From Ww85 sp963745765 (GTDB taxonomy: Bacteria > Desulfobacterota > Desulfobulbia > Desulfobulbales > Desulfocapsaceae), in the NCBI GenBank assembly GCA_963745765.1, contig CAVUYQ010000011.1, positions 62,001 to 126,000 on the forward strand: a stretch of 64,000 bases of DNA, given 5' to 3'. The notes under the pieces are model-generated. The model ran no database searches and had not been told where the DNA came from. It saw only the letters and a program-made list of their open reading frames with translations. Of this stretch, positions 1-9,266 are shown one piece after another. How positions within the stretch are numbered: position 1 is the first letter of the stretch; every line of letters starts with the position of its first letter. Made by a program: the position numbers and the translations under genes.

Positions 1-1643
1 GCCTGATAGAATGCCGAGTTTCCTTCAAGGGTCGAAGTTTGCATGAGCAGGGTATTGAGGGCCTGCAGGTGCCAGAGTTCCTGGGCGTAAGGGTAGCTCG
101 CAGAGGGTATGGGTGCCAGGCGCCAGATAAATTGAGAAAAGAGCAGACTGGCAATCATGACAACCGGGAAGACAATGATCTCAGCCTTGATGATGCCGCG
201 TATGGAGGTTCCGGTAAGTTCAATCTGCCTGAACTGCACGGTAGCCTCACCGTAGTTGTGGATGGGAATCGGCGCATACCAGATCTCTATTCCCTGGTAA
301 CCAAAGAATCGTGCACCGGCAATAAAACTTGCTTCACGGACCAGCGGCAGACTGACAAACTGCCCGGCGATACCCTCCATTCGCGCGGTAATATAGGAGA
401 TGATCGGTGTGTAGATGAAGCCGTAGGCAAGAAAGAAGACCCAGGGAAACGTCGGTACCAACCAGGCGCAGAGAGCAACATAGGAGAGCGTGGAAAAGAC
501 GTAGATGCCAATCGATATCCAGAAATTGAAGTCGCCACGGCCGGGAGGCGGGTTAAACAGGTCTTTCAGGCTGCCTCGGTCTGAAGATGCATCACGAAAC
601 GATCTGATCACCGACCAGATGCCAATGACCGCGATGGCAAGTCCCAGGCCGATACCAAAGCTCATATAAAAATCAAAGTTGTTGGCAAAGACCGTATCGA
701 CGGTGGCCATGCCCGGATGCCAGCGGTGCAGAATACCCTGGGCATAGAGAATCGGATTAAGAATAATAGTAATGATAAGCCCGACCAGACCGCCGATAAC
801 CGCCCAGAAGGGCAGGACCATGCCGACAAAAACCAGGCCGAGGTCTAGCTGCAGTCCGGTGGCCACGGCCGGCAGTATCTCTTCGGTATGGCTGGTCATT
901 TCGATCCAGGGGATCGGTATCAGGCGTATAGGTTCGGTAAAAATAAGGCCTGATACGACCGGTAAAAGTACATAAACGGCACCAAAGATAAGACCGATGA
1001 CACCGCCAATGGAGAAAATTCGCCATTTCCAGCCGGCTTTTTTCTCATCCGTCGATTCGGCCAGGGCCATCGTGCCGAGTGCTCCGACAGGAGCCATTGG
1101 GAAAGGGAGTTTTTCAACATCCGAGGTAATGCGATACAGGGCATATCCAAGACCGAAGTGATCAATGCGCTGGATGATCTGGGAACCGACCAGCAGCAGG
1201 ATGGGAACCATCCAGTCCCGGTGCAAAAACGTTCTCTCTATCATTGACGGAGATTCCGCTCCGGGGGCCACCCAGGTCGGAATATGTTCTGCCAGACCAA
1301 GCATCTTGGCGGCATCTGACTGAACAAGATACTGGCTCCAGAGCAGTCCTGAAAAAGGTGAGGCGAGAGCGGCTCCTGCCATGTAGTAGAGAAGAAATAT
1401 CTCCTGTTGCTTGAGTTCTGAATGGGCCCGTTTGGCTATCTCGGCGAAAAGAATAATCGTAACCCAGCGGGCGGCCGGGCCGATACCCTGCCCGATAACC
1501 AGCTGCAGATACATTGAACCGGGCATCATCAAAAAACCGATAAAAACGGCCCCGAGGATGGTCTTCCAGTCGAATCCTTCCTCAAAATGAGTAGGGGTCG
1601 GAAGAAGGTCCCGATATTCTTTCAGTTCCTTGTCATCGTACAT
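1..1643 (-). CDS. OPT-like polytopic membrane protein, C-terminus beyond window
   Basis: An open frame runs from an ATG at 1643 (MYDDKELKEYRDLLPTPTHF) off the left edge, giving about 547 residues without the natural end. After a short soluble N-terminus the chain is a series of long hydrophobic segments with short loops, like its neighbour. The general look (paired large membrane proteins, conserved Pro/Gly-rich helices) resembles the oligopeptide-transporter-like DUF6784/DUF6785 group; this is a family-level impression, not a verified hit. It starts 4 bases after the stop of the 1648-3651 gene, so the two are almost certainly co-transcribed and translationally coupled. Substrate unknown. I read the frame at both ends and in the middle and saw no stop there. 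Confidence 0.75.
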   Translation of the reverse strand, partial: MYDDKELKEYRDLLPTPTHFEEGFDWKTILGAVFIGFLMMPGSMYLQLVIGQGIGPAARWVTIILFAEIAKRAHSELKQQEIFLLYYMAGAALASPFSGLLWSQYLVQSDAAKMLGLAEHIPTWVAPGAESPSMIERTFLHRDWMVPILLLVGSQIIQRIDHFGLGYALYRITSDVEKLPFPMAPVGALGTMALAESTDEKKAGWKWRIFSIGGVIGLIFGAVYVLLPVVSGLIFTEPIRLIPIPWIEMTSHTEEILPAVATGLQLDLGLVFVGMVLPFWAVIGGLVGLIITIILNPILYAQGILHRWHPGMATVDTVFANNFDFYMSFGIGLGLAIAVIGIWSVIRSFRDASSDRGSLKDLFNPPPGRGDFNFWISIGIYVFSTLSYVALCAWLVPTFPWVFFLAYGFIYTPIISYITARMEGIAGQFVSLPLVREASFIAGARFFGYQGIEIWYAPIPIHNYGEATVQFRQIELTGTSIRGIIKAEIIVFPVVMIASLLFSQFIWRLAPIPSASYPYAQELWHLQALNTLLMQTSTLEGNSAFYQ

Positions 1644-1647
1644 AATA

Positions 1648-3651
1648 CTAGTCCGGTAGTACCATATAGCTCGTGTAGCTGAATTGACCGACAACCGCCC
1701 AGATGCCGCCCATCAGAAGATCCCCGATAATCAGGCCAATAAAGAAAAACTGCATTTTCCTGAACAGGACTACGCCTCCGTATTTCACACAGAGGGCATT
1801 ACAGAGCCAGCCAATAAAGAAACTGACCCAGAGAATTCGCATAGCTGAAGAATAGGCCGTGAGATAACCGATCGGGTGGATCGGCCACCAATAAAATCGT
1901 TGATAGCAGAAGATCAGCACGATCATGACAATCGCGCCGTAAATGGCAAAGGTGTATACCGAGTCGCCGGTTGCCACCGGGTTGACGAGCAGCCGGAAAA
2001 CATTTTCATAGACGTTCATGGTCGTGCTGCTGGCCCACTCGAGGTCGAGTTCCCTGATCCCGTATCGATAACAGAGCAGCAGCATGGCGAAAATCGATGT
2101 GGTAACCGAAACGGCAAGTGTCAGAAGCAGGCCGGAAAAGAGCAGCAGGGTCGGCTGTCTGGTATGATGGATTTTCTTGGCATGCAGAAGAGAGGGCATC
2201 AGCGACTCGCGCATGTCGACAAAAAGCATCTTCTGAGAAACGGCTGCCAGCAGGCCGCTTGCTCCGGCAAACATCTTGGTTCCGAATAAGGCTATCAAGC
2301 CGTCAATGGGAGCCGCCGTCAGTGTAAAATAGGCCAGTCCTCCCTGACAGATGATCCGCGTTGCAACCAGCGATATCATCAGAAACGTGCAGATAACCAG
2401 AATCGCCGTGACGGCTGTCACACCCTGCCAGCTGAACCACAGAACGAGCAGGAAAAATCCCAGAAGCAACCCCCAGAAGGACAGACGTACATCAAACCAT
2501 TCGACGCTGTTCGGTGAGGCCGGTTGTATGAAAAAAGATTGTTTCCCTACAGCCAGCAAGTGGTCGCGGGCGAGCCAGACAAGGAAAAGGAAAAATATTC
2601 CGTATGCCCCGATCATCTGCATTTCCTCGGGACGTGTCAGGGTCGGGCCAAAGGTGATTCCGAGCTGTGAACTCGGGATGGAAAAGCCGAACATGTTAAA
2701 TATCCCGTAGAGCAGCCCGCCGGCCAGGAAGAAGAACCAGAACGAGAAGGAAATCTGCCGTGAGGTCAGAAAGGCAAAACCGATAAAAGCCGGGTAATAA
2801 TATATTTTTAATTTATAGAATCCGGAGAGGAGACCTTCCTTCGGAAAATATTTCCCGGCCAGCGTCAATGTCGGTATTTCGGGTACGGAAGGATAATACA
2901 GACTCAGACCATTCAAAAGATGAAGCACAACCGGTATGGCGATACCGATAAGCAGGAACTTGTCCCGAATGACCGTGGCTTTATCTGGGCTATCGACGGT
3001 GTATCCGATAAACTGGGCCACTTTCAGTAGTGGGAAATTCAACCTTTCATTGACAATCCACTGCCGGGCGAAAAGGTTTATAAGAAACAGCATCAAAAGA
3101 TAGCTGAGCAGGATAAAGAGCCCCCAGCGCAGGAGTGGACTCGCCCAGGCCAGCCAGGGGATCGCCGCGGCTACTTCAAGCCAGTCCATGCTGCGGCCGG
3201 CCGGCAGGCCGTTATAGAGGAGCTCTACCGCATCCAGGTTTGTCGGCATCAGTGCCTGCGGCAGCAGCGGTTCAAAAACTTCTTGCCACTGGTTGCCAAC
3301 GGTTGCAAAATGAACCGGGGCGGTCAGGTTTATCAGGAAGGTCCTGGCCAGACCGGTATAGGCAATGCCTGATCCGATGACCATCTGAATCCAGATGACC
3401 AAAAGTTCCGAACCGGTCAAAAGCGTCCGTGATTTGCCGATCCAGCCAACGAGGCTAACCAGCAGAGCCAGAATCAGGATAAAGAAAAAGGGGGCCAGAG
3501 GGAAATGCCCTCCACCAAGCGGTGTAGCCCGGTGATAGATGTTGTTCAACGGGGTCGCAAGACAGATGCCGGCCGCCAGGATCAGCCCGATAATAATGGC
3601 GCGTAGTCTGACGCGCCGGGTTACGTCTTCTGTTTGATAAGATTCTGGCAT
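1648..3651 (-). CDS. DUF6785/DUF6784-like polytopic membrane protein
   Basis: 667 residues. A short basic N-terminus is followed by roughly fourteen hydrophobic segments; the N-terminal half carries a loop ending in a conserved-looking RPEEMQMIGAYG stretch, and the C-terminal quarter (from about GMREL.. to the end) corresponds to the DUF6784-like part. The family is related in layout to OPT peptide transporters, but no substrate is established. It sits 6 bases downstream of the giant FtsX/M28 gene and 4 bases upstream of a second protein of similar architecture, so it is a middle gene of a five-gene operon (9917 to 1). The tight pairing suggests the two membrane proteins form one complex or are paralogues with linked roles. 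Function is inference only. Confidence 0.8.
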   Translation of the reverse strand: MPESYQTEDVTRRVRLRAIIIGLILAAGICLATPLNNIYHRATPLGGGHFPLAPFFFILILALLVSLVGWIGKSRTLLTGSELLVIWIQMVIGSGIAYTGLARTFLINLTAPVHFATVGNQWQEVFEPLLPQALMPTNLDAVELLYNGLPAGRSMDWLEVAAAIPWLAWASPLLRWGLFILLSYLLMLFLINLFARQWIVNERLNFPLLKVAQFIGYTVDSPDKATVIRDKFLLIGIAIPVVLHLLNGLSLYYPSVPEIPTLTLAGKYFPKEGLLSGFYKLKIYYYPAFIGFAFLTSRQISFSFWFFFLAGGLLYGIFNMFGFSIPSSQLGITFGPTLTRPEEMQMIGAYGIFFLFLVWLARDHLLAVGKQSFFIQPASPNSVEWFDVRLSFWGLLLGFFLLVLWFSWQGVTAVTAILVICTFLMISLVATRIICQGGLAYFTLTAAPIDGLIALFGTKMFAGASGLLAAVSQKMLFVDMRESLMPSLLHAKKIHHTRQPTLLLFSGLLLTLAVSVTTSIFAMLLLCYRYGIRELDLEWASSTTMNVYENVFRLLVNPVATGDSVYTFAIYGAIVMIVLIFCYQRFYWWPIHPIGYLTAYSSAMRILWVSFFIGWLCNALCVKYGGVVLFRKMQFFFIGLIIGDLLMGGIWAVVGQFSYTSYMVLPD

Positions 3652-3657
3652 GGGTGT

Positions 3658-6600
3658 CTACGCTGAGGCCTCGAGTCTGTTTCCTGAAATGTTTCTGAAA
3701 TCTGCAGCAAGATGCTCATGGCTTTCTTCACCTATGGAACGCCAGATGAGCAGTTGCTTGCGAATTTCATGAACAAATAATTTGTTCAGCCGCTGCCACT
3801 GACCTTCTTCACCTGATTCCCGGTGAACCGATAATTTGATTTCCAGAAATGACATATTGTCCCGGGCTGGGCAGAACTGGATGTCCACCATCTGCATGAT
3901 ACCGAAATCGAACGGTGCCAGCCAGACCTTTGCCTGCAGATGCACACAGGTATATTCACTGGGATCCTGATAACGTTTCAGAACTTCGTGAATTTCATCT
4001 ACCGTCTGGTATGAGTTGTTAAGTTCTATGGTACCGGTTGAGAATCTTCCGTGTGAGATATCCTGGTGTCCCTTGAAGTAGTTATAGAGGTAGCCAGCGA
4101 TTGATTCAAGCTCTTTGAACTTCATGAAAAAGGGCAGGGTAACGGTGATAGTGTCGTTGACCGGTGTCGGCAGGTTAAACGAGCGATTGACATCAGGTAT
4201 GGCAATTCTGGCGGCAACGCGGGATGGATATATCACGGAGACGAGGACGACGCCGATTACCAGAAGCATGGCGGCAACACCGGCCATTGATGAATAGTTG
4301 ACCGTGATGCCTTCCCAGAACGGGGTTGCCGAGAGCAATGCGGCTGATATCTGGGCCACCAGGTAGCCCAGTACCACCGATATAACGGCGAGTGCCATGG
4401 CTTCGGCAACAAAGAGAAAGGCAACATGCGACGGGGCAAGTCCGACCGAGGTGTAAATAGCGATTTCATTTTTGCGTTCGTACACCGAAGAGATCATCGT
4501 ATTGAGTACGATCAACATGGAAATAAGCAACGGAATGATAATGTTCGGAACACCGCTGTAGGCAATCGTGTCGCTGATGTTGTAGAGCCAGACGCCGTCC
4601 TTGGAGCCGGCAAAAATTGCCAGGCTGAAACGATCAACCAGATGCAAGGCGACCTCTTCGGTATTGGTGTCTGCACCGGGCCTGATGGCCACATCTTTCA
4701 AACTGCCGCCCATGGCCAACAGTGTTTTTGCTGGAATAAAGGCGGTCAGGGCTGCCGGGACGTGGATATAACGACCCTGGACACTGAGGATATCCTCACC
4801 GGACTCAATTGCTTCCTGTTCGATATCGGAGAGTTCTCCCCGTTCGGCGGGAAATGTTACCGGGGTTAACGGTTCACCATCAAGATCGAGGGTGTTGTCG
4901 AGGGCATCTCCGGGAAAGGTTCCAATAACGGTGAACGGACTTCCCCAGAGGAGAACGGTGTTTTTCTCACCAGGACTGACCCCCAGTTCGGCGGCGGTTG
5001 AATCAGAGAGGATGATGCTGTTGTAATCATCCGGTCCAAACCAGCGGCCGGCTGACAGGAGTTTGTCAAGACCGGTGACGTAGGGTTCAAAGTGGCTGAA
5101 ACCGACAAGACCCTGCAGCGTTGTCTCGAACTTGCCATGCCTGAGGGGGGCTTGTATTGTCTGGCTCGGCGTGGCCGCCTCAAGCCAGACACGCGGAGCC
5201 GGGTCACTGATTGAGCGCATGCTGCCTTCCAGTATTTCAACGGCCTGCGGCGGCAGACTGCGCCAGTTCAGGTTTTTCAGCAGAAGGCCATGATAGGGAG
5301 CATCGGGTTCAAAGAACAGCCTTTTTTGCTGTGAACTTGATTTTACCGTCGTAAAACTCATGATGGTAAAGGTCAGGATAATCAGTGTTGAACAGGTCAG
5401 AACGGTGCGTAGCCGTCTCCTCCTCAGGTTGGACACGCCAAGGAAAAAGGCGGCGACAAATGCCTTCCAGCGACTGATTTCCGCCGCACTCATCTGGGTG
5501 GCGTGACGCTGCAGCAGGATCATCTCCTCTTCAAACCGGAAGAAGATGATCAGTGTCACCATGAGCGACAGACCGATGATAAAAAAGGCCAGAATGACAA
5601 TCATCGGGCTATAGGCGAGCTTGAAGGCCGGGTGAACATTGTAGATTACCACTATCAGTCCGACCAGAATGACCGTAAAGGCGACGATTCGTTTGTAGAT
5701 ATTGGCGTAGCCGAAAAGAAACCGTTCCATGCAGAAAGCAAACGGTACAAAAAGAGCGATATAGAAGAGTACGCCGAAGAGTACGTCTTTCTGGGTTTTC
5801 TCTATCTGGGAGTAGACACGGTCGGCAAGGGCGACGGATTCCGAGGCAGCTTCCCTGAATTCGGTATAATTCAATTCCTCAAGGCTGCGGATTGATCGGG
5901 CCAGTGCTTTCAGGCCTCTTTCGTGTAATGAATTGATTCTCTCGTCGTAAATACCGTGTGTTTCGAGATTCATTATACGGGGACCGAGCAGCAGCCATTC
6001 GTCATCGGCGGATCGGTAAATGGTGTTGGTAATCTGCGGATAGCTATCTACCGGATAACCGATTCCGAGCGGTTTCTCTTTACTGCCATTGGTCAGGATC
6101 AGTTTACGGGTGAGTACGTTATCGGATAATGTCAGTTTGAGCCAGGAACCCGGTTCCAGGTAGATAGAGGAAATAATAGATTCCCGGGTGTCGATTCTGC
6201 TGTACCAGTAACGTTGCGGCGTGGCATCACGTCGCCCGTCAAAGAGCTGCAGGTGGGTCATGTGTTCCAGGCTTCGAGGCTCGAGAAGATCGAAAATCGT
6301 CACTTGCCGGCAGGCGAACATGATCAGCCGTGTCTTCATGGCGGAGCGCTGCATTTTGACGCGGTAGTTGTTCTTGCCCGTCTCCTTCTTGTCTATGGCC
6401 CAGATCACCTTCCCTGTCTGTTCGTCAAACCGGTAGCCCTCTATGATCAGCTTGTCGAAGACATTTTTGGAATCGGCAATGCCTTTGTAGATGAACCTTC
6501 CATTGCTGTGCACGGTCGCGTAGAGTTTGGCTATGCCCTGATAAGAGAGAAGAATGGTCCCGGTGGCGGGATAGGTGGCAAACAGTTCACCCTGAAGAAG

Positions 6601-8463
6601 CAGGTTACTGGTGCCGCTGACGCTTGAAAAACCGTTTCGGGGAAACATACCCGCATCCAGTGCCGGTGCGTCGGCAGCTCCTTCTATCATCCGGGTTAAA
6701 ATCCGGAACTGATCATCAAGATAGGAGTAATCTATTTTTTCGGTACTGTCCCATGGTGTTCCCCAGAGCGATCTACTGTCACCAATGGTGACGAGGCTGA
6801 GGCCGATATAGCCGGCCAGGGAGCTCACTTCGCCGCCGAGAAAGGGGCGGTCGTAAAAGTAGGAATCCCAGGATTGCAGTCTGCTTGGACGCAGGGAATC
6901 AATATAGCGGGCGTTGCCGACGGGTTCGGGTGCTGCCTTCTGGAAAACATCGTCGATAGTGCTGAATATGCCGGCACGGTTTATTCTTGGCCTCAGTCGG
7001 TAGAGCCAGCCGCGGTGAAAGCCACCGATGCCTTCACCATGACTGGAGAGGTGCAGGGAGAGGATTGCTGCAATGGTGTAGTCACGGGTCAATTGCCTGA
7101 ATTCAAGAGCAGACTCCAGTGCAGCGAGCTGGGCCTGGCTGTCCTGGATCGAGTTGTTGAGTGTCCGGCGAACATGCGGTAATAGTTCCTCAAGCAGGGC
7201 CTGCTCGTCCGGCTTCATATCGTCAAAGGATGTCATCCATCCGATACGCCTGAGTCCGAACCGTTGGCTCGCAAGTTTGTCGATACGCTGGCGGTTGGCG
7301 TGGTCTGATTTTTCCAGGCGCAGGTTCATCAATTGTCTGGAAATTTTATCTATTTCAAATTTTAAATCATTTTCAAGGGCGGCGACGAGAATAGCGTCCC
7401 GTTCCTCGTCTTTTGTCAGGGGTAAGGTGAGTTCATCGAGCAGGCTCAATGTTTTTTTAGACTGCCTGATTGTTTTCTGCAGATTTCGACGAAGATCCCG
7501 GAGAACTGATGTCCGCTCCTGCATGCTCCAGATCAAATCGCGCAGGCCGTGCAAAGACTGGGCATGTCCGCTGGTGGCAACAAGAAGAATGGTGCGGGAT
7601 GGCGGATTGGCGGCGAAGATTTCAGCAAGCTTGAGCAGATTTGCCACCGAAACAGCCTCATCCGCTCCGGGAGAGCGACCGGCGACGTGTCTCGTCGCGT
7701 CGTAAAATGCCTCAATGATCAGGAGCTCTTCCTGGCGTTCCGGATGGCTGCCCCTGATCAGGCTGTAGATGTTTTTGCCGGTCTTGTTCCGCCAGGTGAT
7801 TTCTGAGCGGATTTCAGCCTTGTCGCGGACCAGGCCGTTATTATATCCGCTGAGTTTGCCGAACAGTGCCAGAGCCTCGCTCTCTTCCATCCAGAAGCAG
7901 GGGAACTGGATGGGTGAAAGTTCTTCTTTTTCCCGGAAGAAACTGTTCGTCGTCGTAACGCCACGGTCGATAAAAATGACGGCCCGGGCCCCCAGTGAGG
8001 CGGCGGTGAGCCAGTTTCTTCCGGAATTAAAATCCATTAAAAGAATGGCGTTCTTGATCCTCTTACCGTCAAGATTACTGAGATCACCCTGCTGGACCCA
8101 GTAGAGCGGGCCGCTTACAGCTCCGTCGGTTGTTTCCGGGGTGACTGCGTTGTTTATCAGCGGCTGCAGCGGGATATCTTTGTTGTCGAGGCGCAGGGAG
8201 GCACCCGTTACCTGTCTGACAGGTATCTGGAACTCATAGGTCTGAGGTGAAAGACCGAGTTTTTCCAGGTAGTGCGCTATGTAGGCGGCTGCCTGTTCAC
8301 TGCCCTCTGTGCCGCTGCTGCGGTCCGGGTAACTGCTCAACTCGCTGATAATTGATTGCAATTCCCCTGGCGGTGCCGCGAGGGCCGGGGTAGGCAAAAT
8401 AGCAGTGCATGCCAGGAGTATGGCGAGAATAAATAATTCTGGAAGGGCCTTGGATTTATACAT
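3658..8463 (-). CDS. Giant FtsX-type ABC permease with N-terminal M28-peptidase-like ectodomain
   Basis: 1601 residues. A signal peptide (1-29, ending ALA) leads into an M28-like aminopeptidase fold with a protease-associated insert (about 35-330). The metal-site regions are degenerate: where active enzymes have AHYDS and GADDNASG, this has AFYDA and GADEAVS (about 250-275), and the GEE-like motif is GHAQSLHG (about 300), so zinc binding is doubtful. A second exported region follows, then transmembrane segments near 890-980, an FtsX/MacB core with a helix after RRRRLRT (about 1015), an exported MacB-like domain (1045-1285), three closing helices (1300-1420) and a 170-residue cytoplasmic tail. 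The ATPase gene lies 31 bases upstream. Probably a mechanotransmission-type ABC permease acting on a periplasmic or outer-membrane substrate; the M28 part may bind rather than cleave. Confidence 0.85.
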   Translation of the reverse strand: MYKSKALPELFILAILLACTAILPTPALAAPPGELQSIISELSSYPDRSSGTEGSEQAAAYIAHYLEKLGLSPQTYEFQIPVRQVTGASLRLDNKDIPLQPLINNAVTPETTDGAVSGPLYWVQQGDLSNLDGKRIKNAILLMDFNSGRNWLTAASLGARAVIFIDRGVTTTNSFFREKEELSPIQFPCFWMEESEALALFGKLSGYNNGLVRDKAEIRSEITWRNKTGKNIYSLIRGSHPERQEELLIIEAFYDATRHVAGRSPGADEAVSVANLLKLAEIFAANPPSRTILLVATSGHAQSLHGLRDLIWSMQERTSVLRDLRRNLQKTIRQSKKTLSLLDELTLPLTKDEERDAILVAALENDLKFEIDKISRQLMNLRLEKSDHANRQRIDKLASQRFGLRRIGWMTSFDDMKPDEQALLEELLPHVRRTLNNSIQDSQAQLAALESALEFRQLTRDYTIAAILSLHLSSHGEGIGGFHRGWLYRLRPRINRAGIFSTIDDVFQKAAPEPVGNARYIDSLRPSRLQSWDSYFYDRPFLGGEVSSLAGYIGLSLVTIGDSRSLWGTPWDSTEKIDYSYLDDQFRILTRMIEGAADAPALDAGMFPRNGFSSVSGTSNLLLQGELFATYPATGTILLSYQGIAKLYATVHSNGRFIYKGIADSKNVFDKLIIEGYRFDEQTGKVIWAIDKKETGKNNYRVKMQRSAMKTRLIMFACRQVTIFDLLEPRSLEHMTHLQLFDGRRDATPQRYWYSRIDTRESIISSIYLEPGSWLKLTLSDNVLTRKLILTNGSKEKPLGIGYPVDSYPQITNTIYRSADDEWLLLGPRIMNLETHGIYDERINSLHERGLKALARSIRSLEELNYTEFREAASESVALADRVYSQIEKTQKDVLFGVLFYIALFVPFAFCMERFLFGYANIYKRIVAFTVILVGLIVVIYNVHPAFKLAYSPMIVILAFFIIGLSLMVTLIIFFRFEEEMILLQRHATQMSAAEISRWKAFVAAFFLGVSNLRRRRLRTVLTCSTLIILTFTIMSFTTVKSSSQQKRLFFEPDAPYHGLLLKNLNWRSLPPQAVEILEGSMRSISDPAPRVWLEAATPSQTIQAPLRHGKFETTLQGLVGFSHFEPYVTGLDKLLSAGRWFGPDDYNSIILSDSTAAELGVSPGEKNTVLLWGSPFTVIGTFPGDALDNTLDLDGEPLTPVTFPAERGELSDIEQEAIESGEDILSVQGRYIHVPAALTAFIPAKTLLAMGGSLKDVAIRPGADTNTEEVALHLVDRFSLAIFAGSKDGVWLYNISDTIAYSGVPNIIIPLLISMLIVLNTMISSVYERKNEIAIYTSVGLAPSHVAFLFVAEAMALAVISVVLGYLVAQISAALLSATPFWEGITVNYSSMAGVAAMLLVIGVVLVSVIYPSRVAARIAIPDVNRSFNLPTPVNDTITVTLPFFMKFKELESIAGYLYNYFKGHQDISHGRFSTGTIELNNSYQTVDEIHEVLKRYQDPSEYTCVHLQAKVWLAPFDFGIMQMVDIQFCPARDNMSFLEIKLSVHRESGEEGQWQRLNKLFVHEIRKQLLIWRSIGEESHEHLAADFRNISGNRLEASA

Positions 8464-8494
8464 TCCTGGTTCCGGTCATCTCTCCGACAGGCTC

Positions 8495-9220
8495 CTATTC
8501 GAGTCCGCCGGTGCTGATTTCAAGCTCCGAGCGTTCCTGGATCTTATCAACTCTGCCGTCACGAATCCATATAACCTGGTCCGAGACGTTGAGCATTTTA
8601 TAATCGTGGGTAGCCGAGATAACAGTCACGTTTCGATTACTGCTCAGCTCCTTGAGCAGATTTATGATATCCTCTCCCGTTTTCAGGTCAAGATTACCGG
8701 TGGGCTCATCGGCCAGCACAATTGCCGGGCTGTTGGCAAGGGCCCTGGCGACCGCAACCCGCTGCTGCTGTCCGCCGGAGAGCTCGGTTGGTTTATGGGC
8801 ATGCCTGCCCTCAAGACCGACCTGTTTGAGCAGATCCATGCCGTGCTGCACCGCGTCGTCATTGGACATGCCGGCAAAGATCATCGGCAGCGTGACATTC
8901 TCCAGGGCCGTCATCACCGGAATAAGGTTAAAGGTCTGGAATATATAACCGATCTTTCGACAGCGGAGCCAGGCAAGTTCGTAGGCATCGAGCTGGGCGA
9001 TATCGACTTCGTCGATGAACACCTTACCTGCCGTCGGTTTGTCAAGTCCCCCGATCATGTTGAACAATGTCGATTTTCCCGACCCCGATGGCCCCATGAT
9101 GGAAAGGTATTTTCCTTCCTCTATCTCAAGATCGATTCCTTTCAACACCTTGACAACGATTTTTCCGAGATCGAAATCTTTAGTTACACCGCTTACCCGT
9201 ACAATGGTTTTTCCGGCCAT
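8495..9220 (-). CDS. ABC transporter ATP-binding protein, LolD/MacB family
   Basis: 241 residues from ATG 9220 (MAGKTIVRVSGVTKDF), which has a GGGAAGAG-type ribosome site; the longer frame to 9313 would overlap the upstream permease gene and lacks family similarity there. Walker A GPSGSGKST, Q-loop IFQTFNLIPVMTALENV, signature LSGGQQQRVAVARAL, Walker B IVLADEPTGNLD and the H-loop SATHD are all intact, so this should be an active ATPase. The family powers FtsX-fold permeases that move lipoproteins, drugs or signals rather than pumping solute through a channel. It lies between the mini-FtsX gene and the giant FtsX/M28 gene, which are its natural membrane partners. Confidence 0.93.
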   Translation of the reverse strand: MAGKTIVRVSGVTKDFDLGKIVVKVLKGIDLEIEEGKYLSIMGPSGSGKSTLFNMIGGLDKPTAGKVFIDEVDIAQLDAYELAWLRCRKIGYIFQTFNLIPVMTALENVTLPMIFAGMSNDDAVQHGMDLLKQVGLEGRHAHKPTELSGGQQQRVAVARALANSPAIVLADEPTGNLDLKTGEDIINLLKELSSNRNVTVISATHDYKMLNVSDQVIWIRDGRVDKIQERSELEISTGGLE

Positions 9221-9266
9221 TAATCTCTTCCCGATGAGTGAGTTTGAAAGACCCCCTGAAATCTTT

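Noticed and set aside
287..1165. Minus-strand frames of 80-90 codons at the left edge
   Set aside because: They lie in other frames of the long OPT-like membrane protein gene, which runs off the window.
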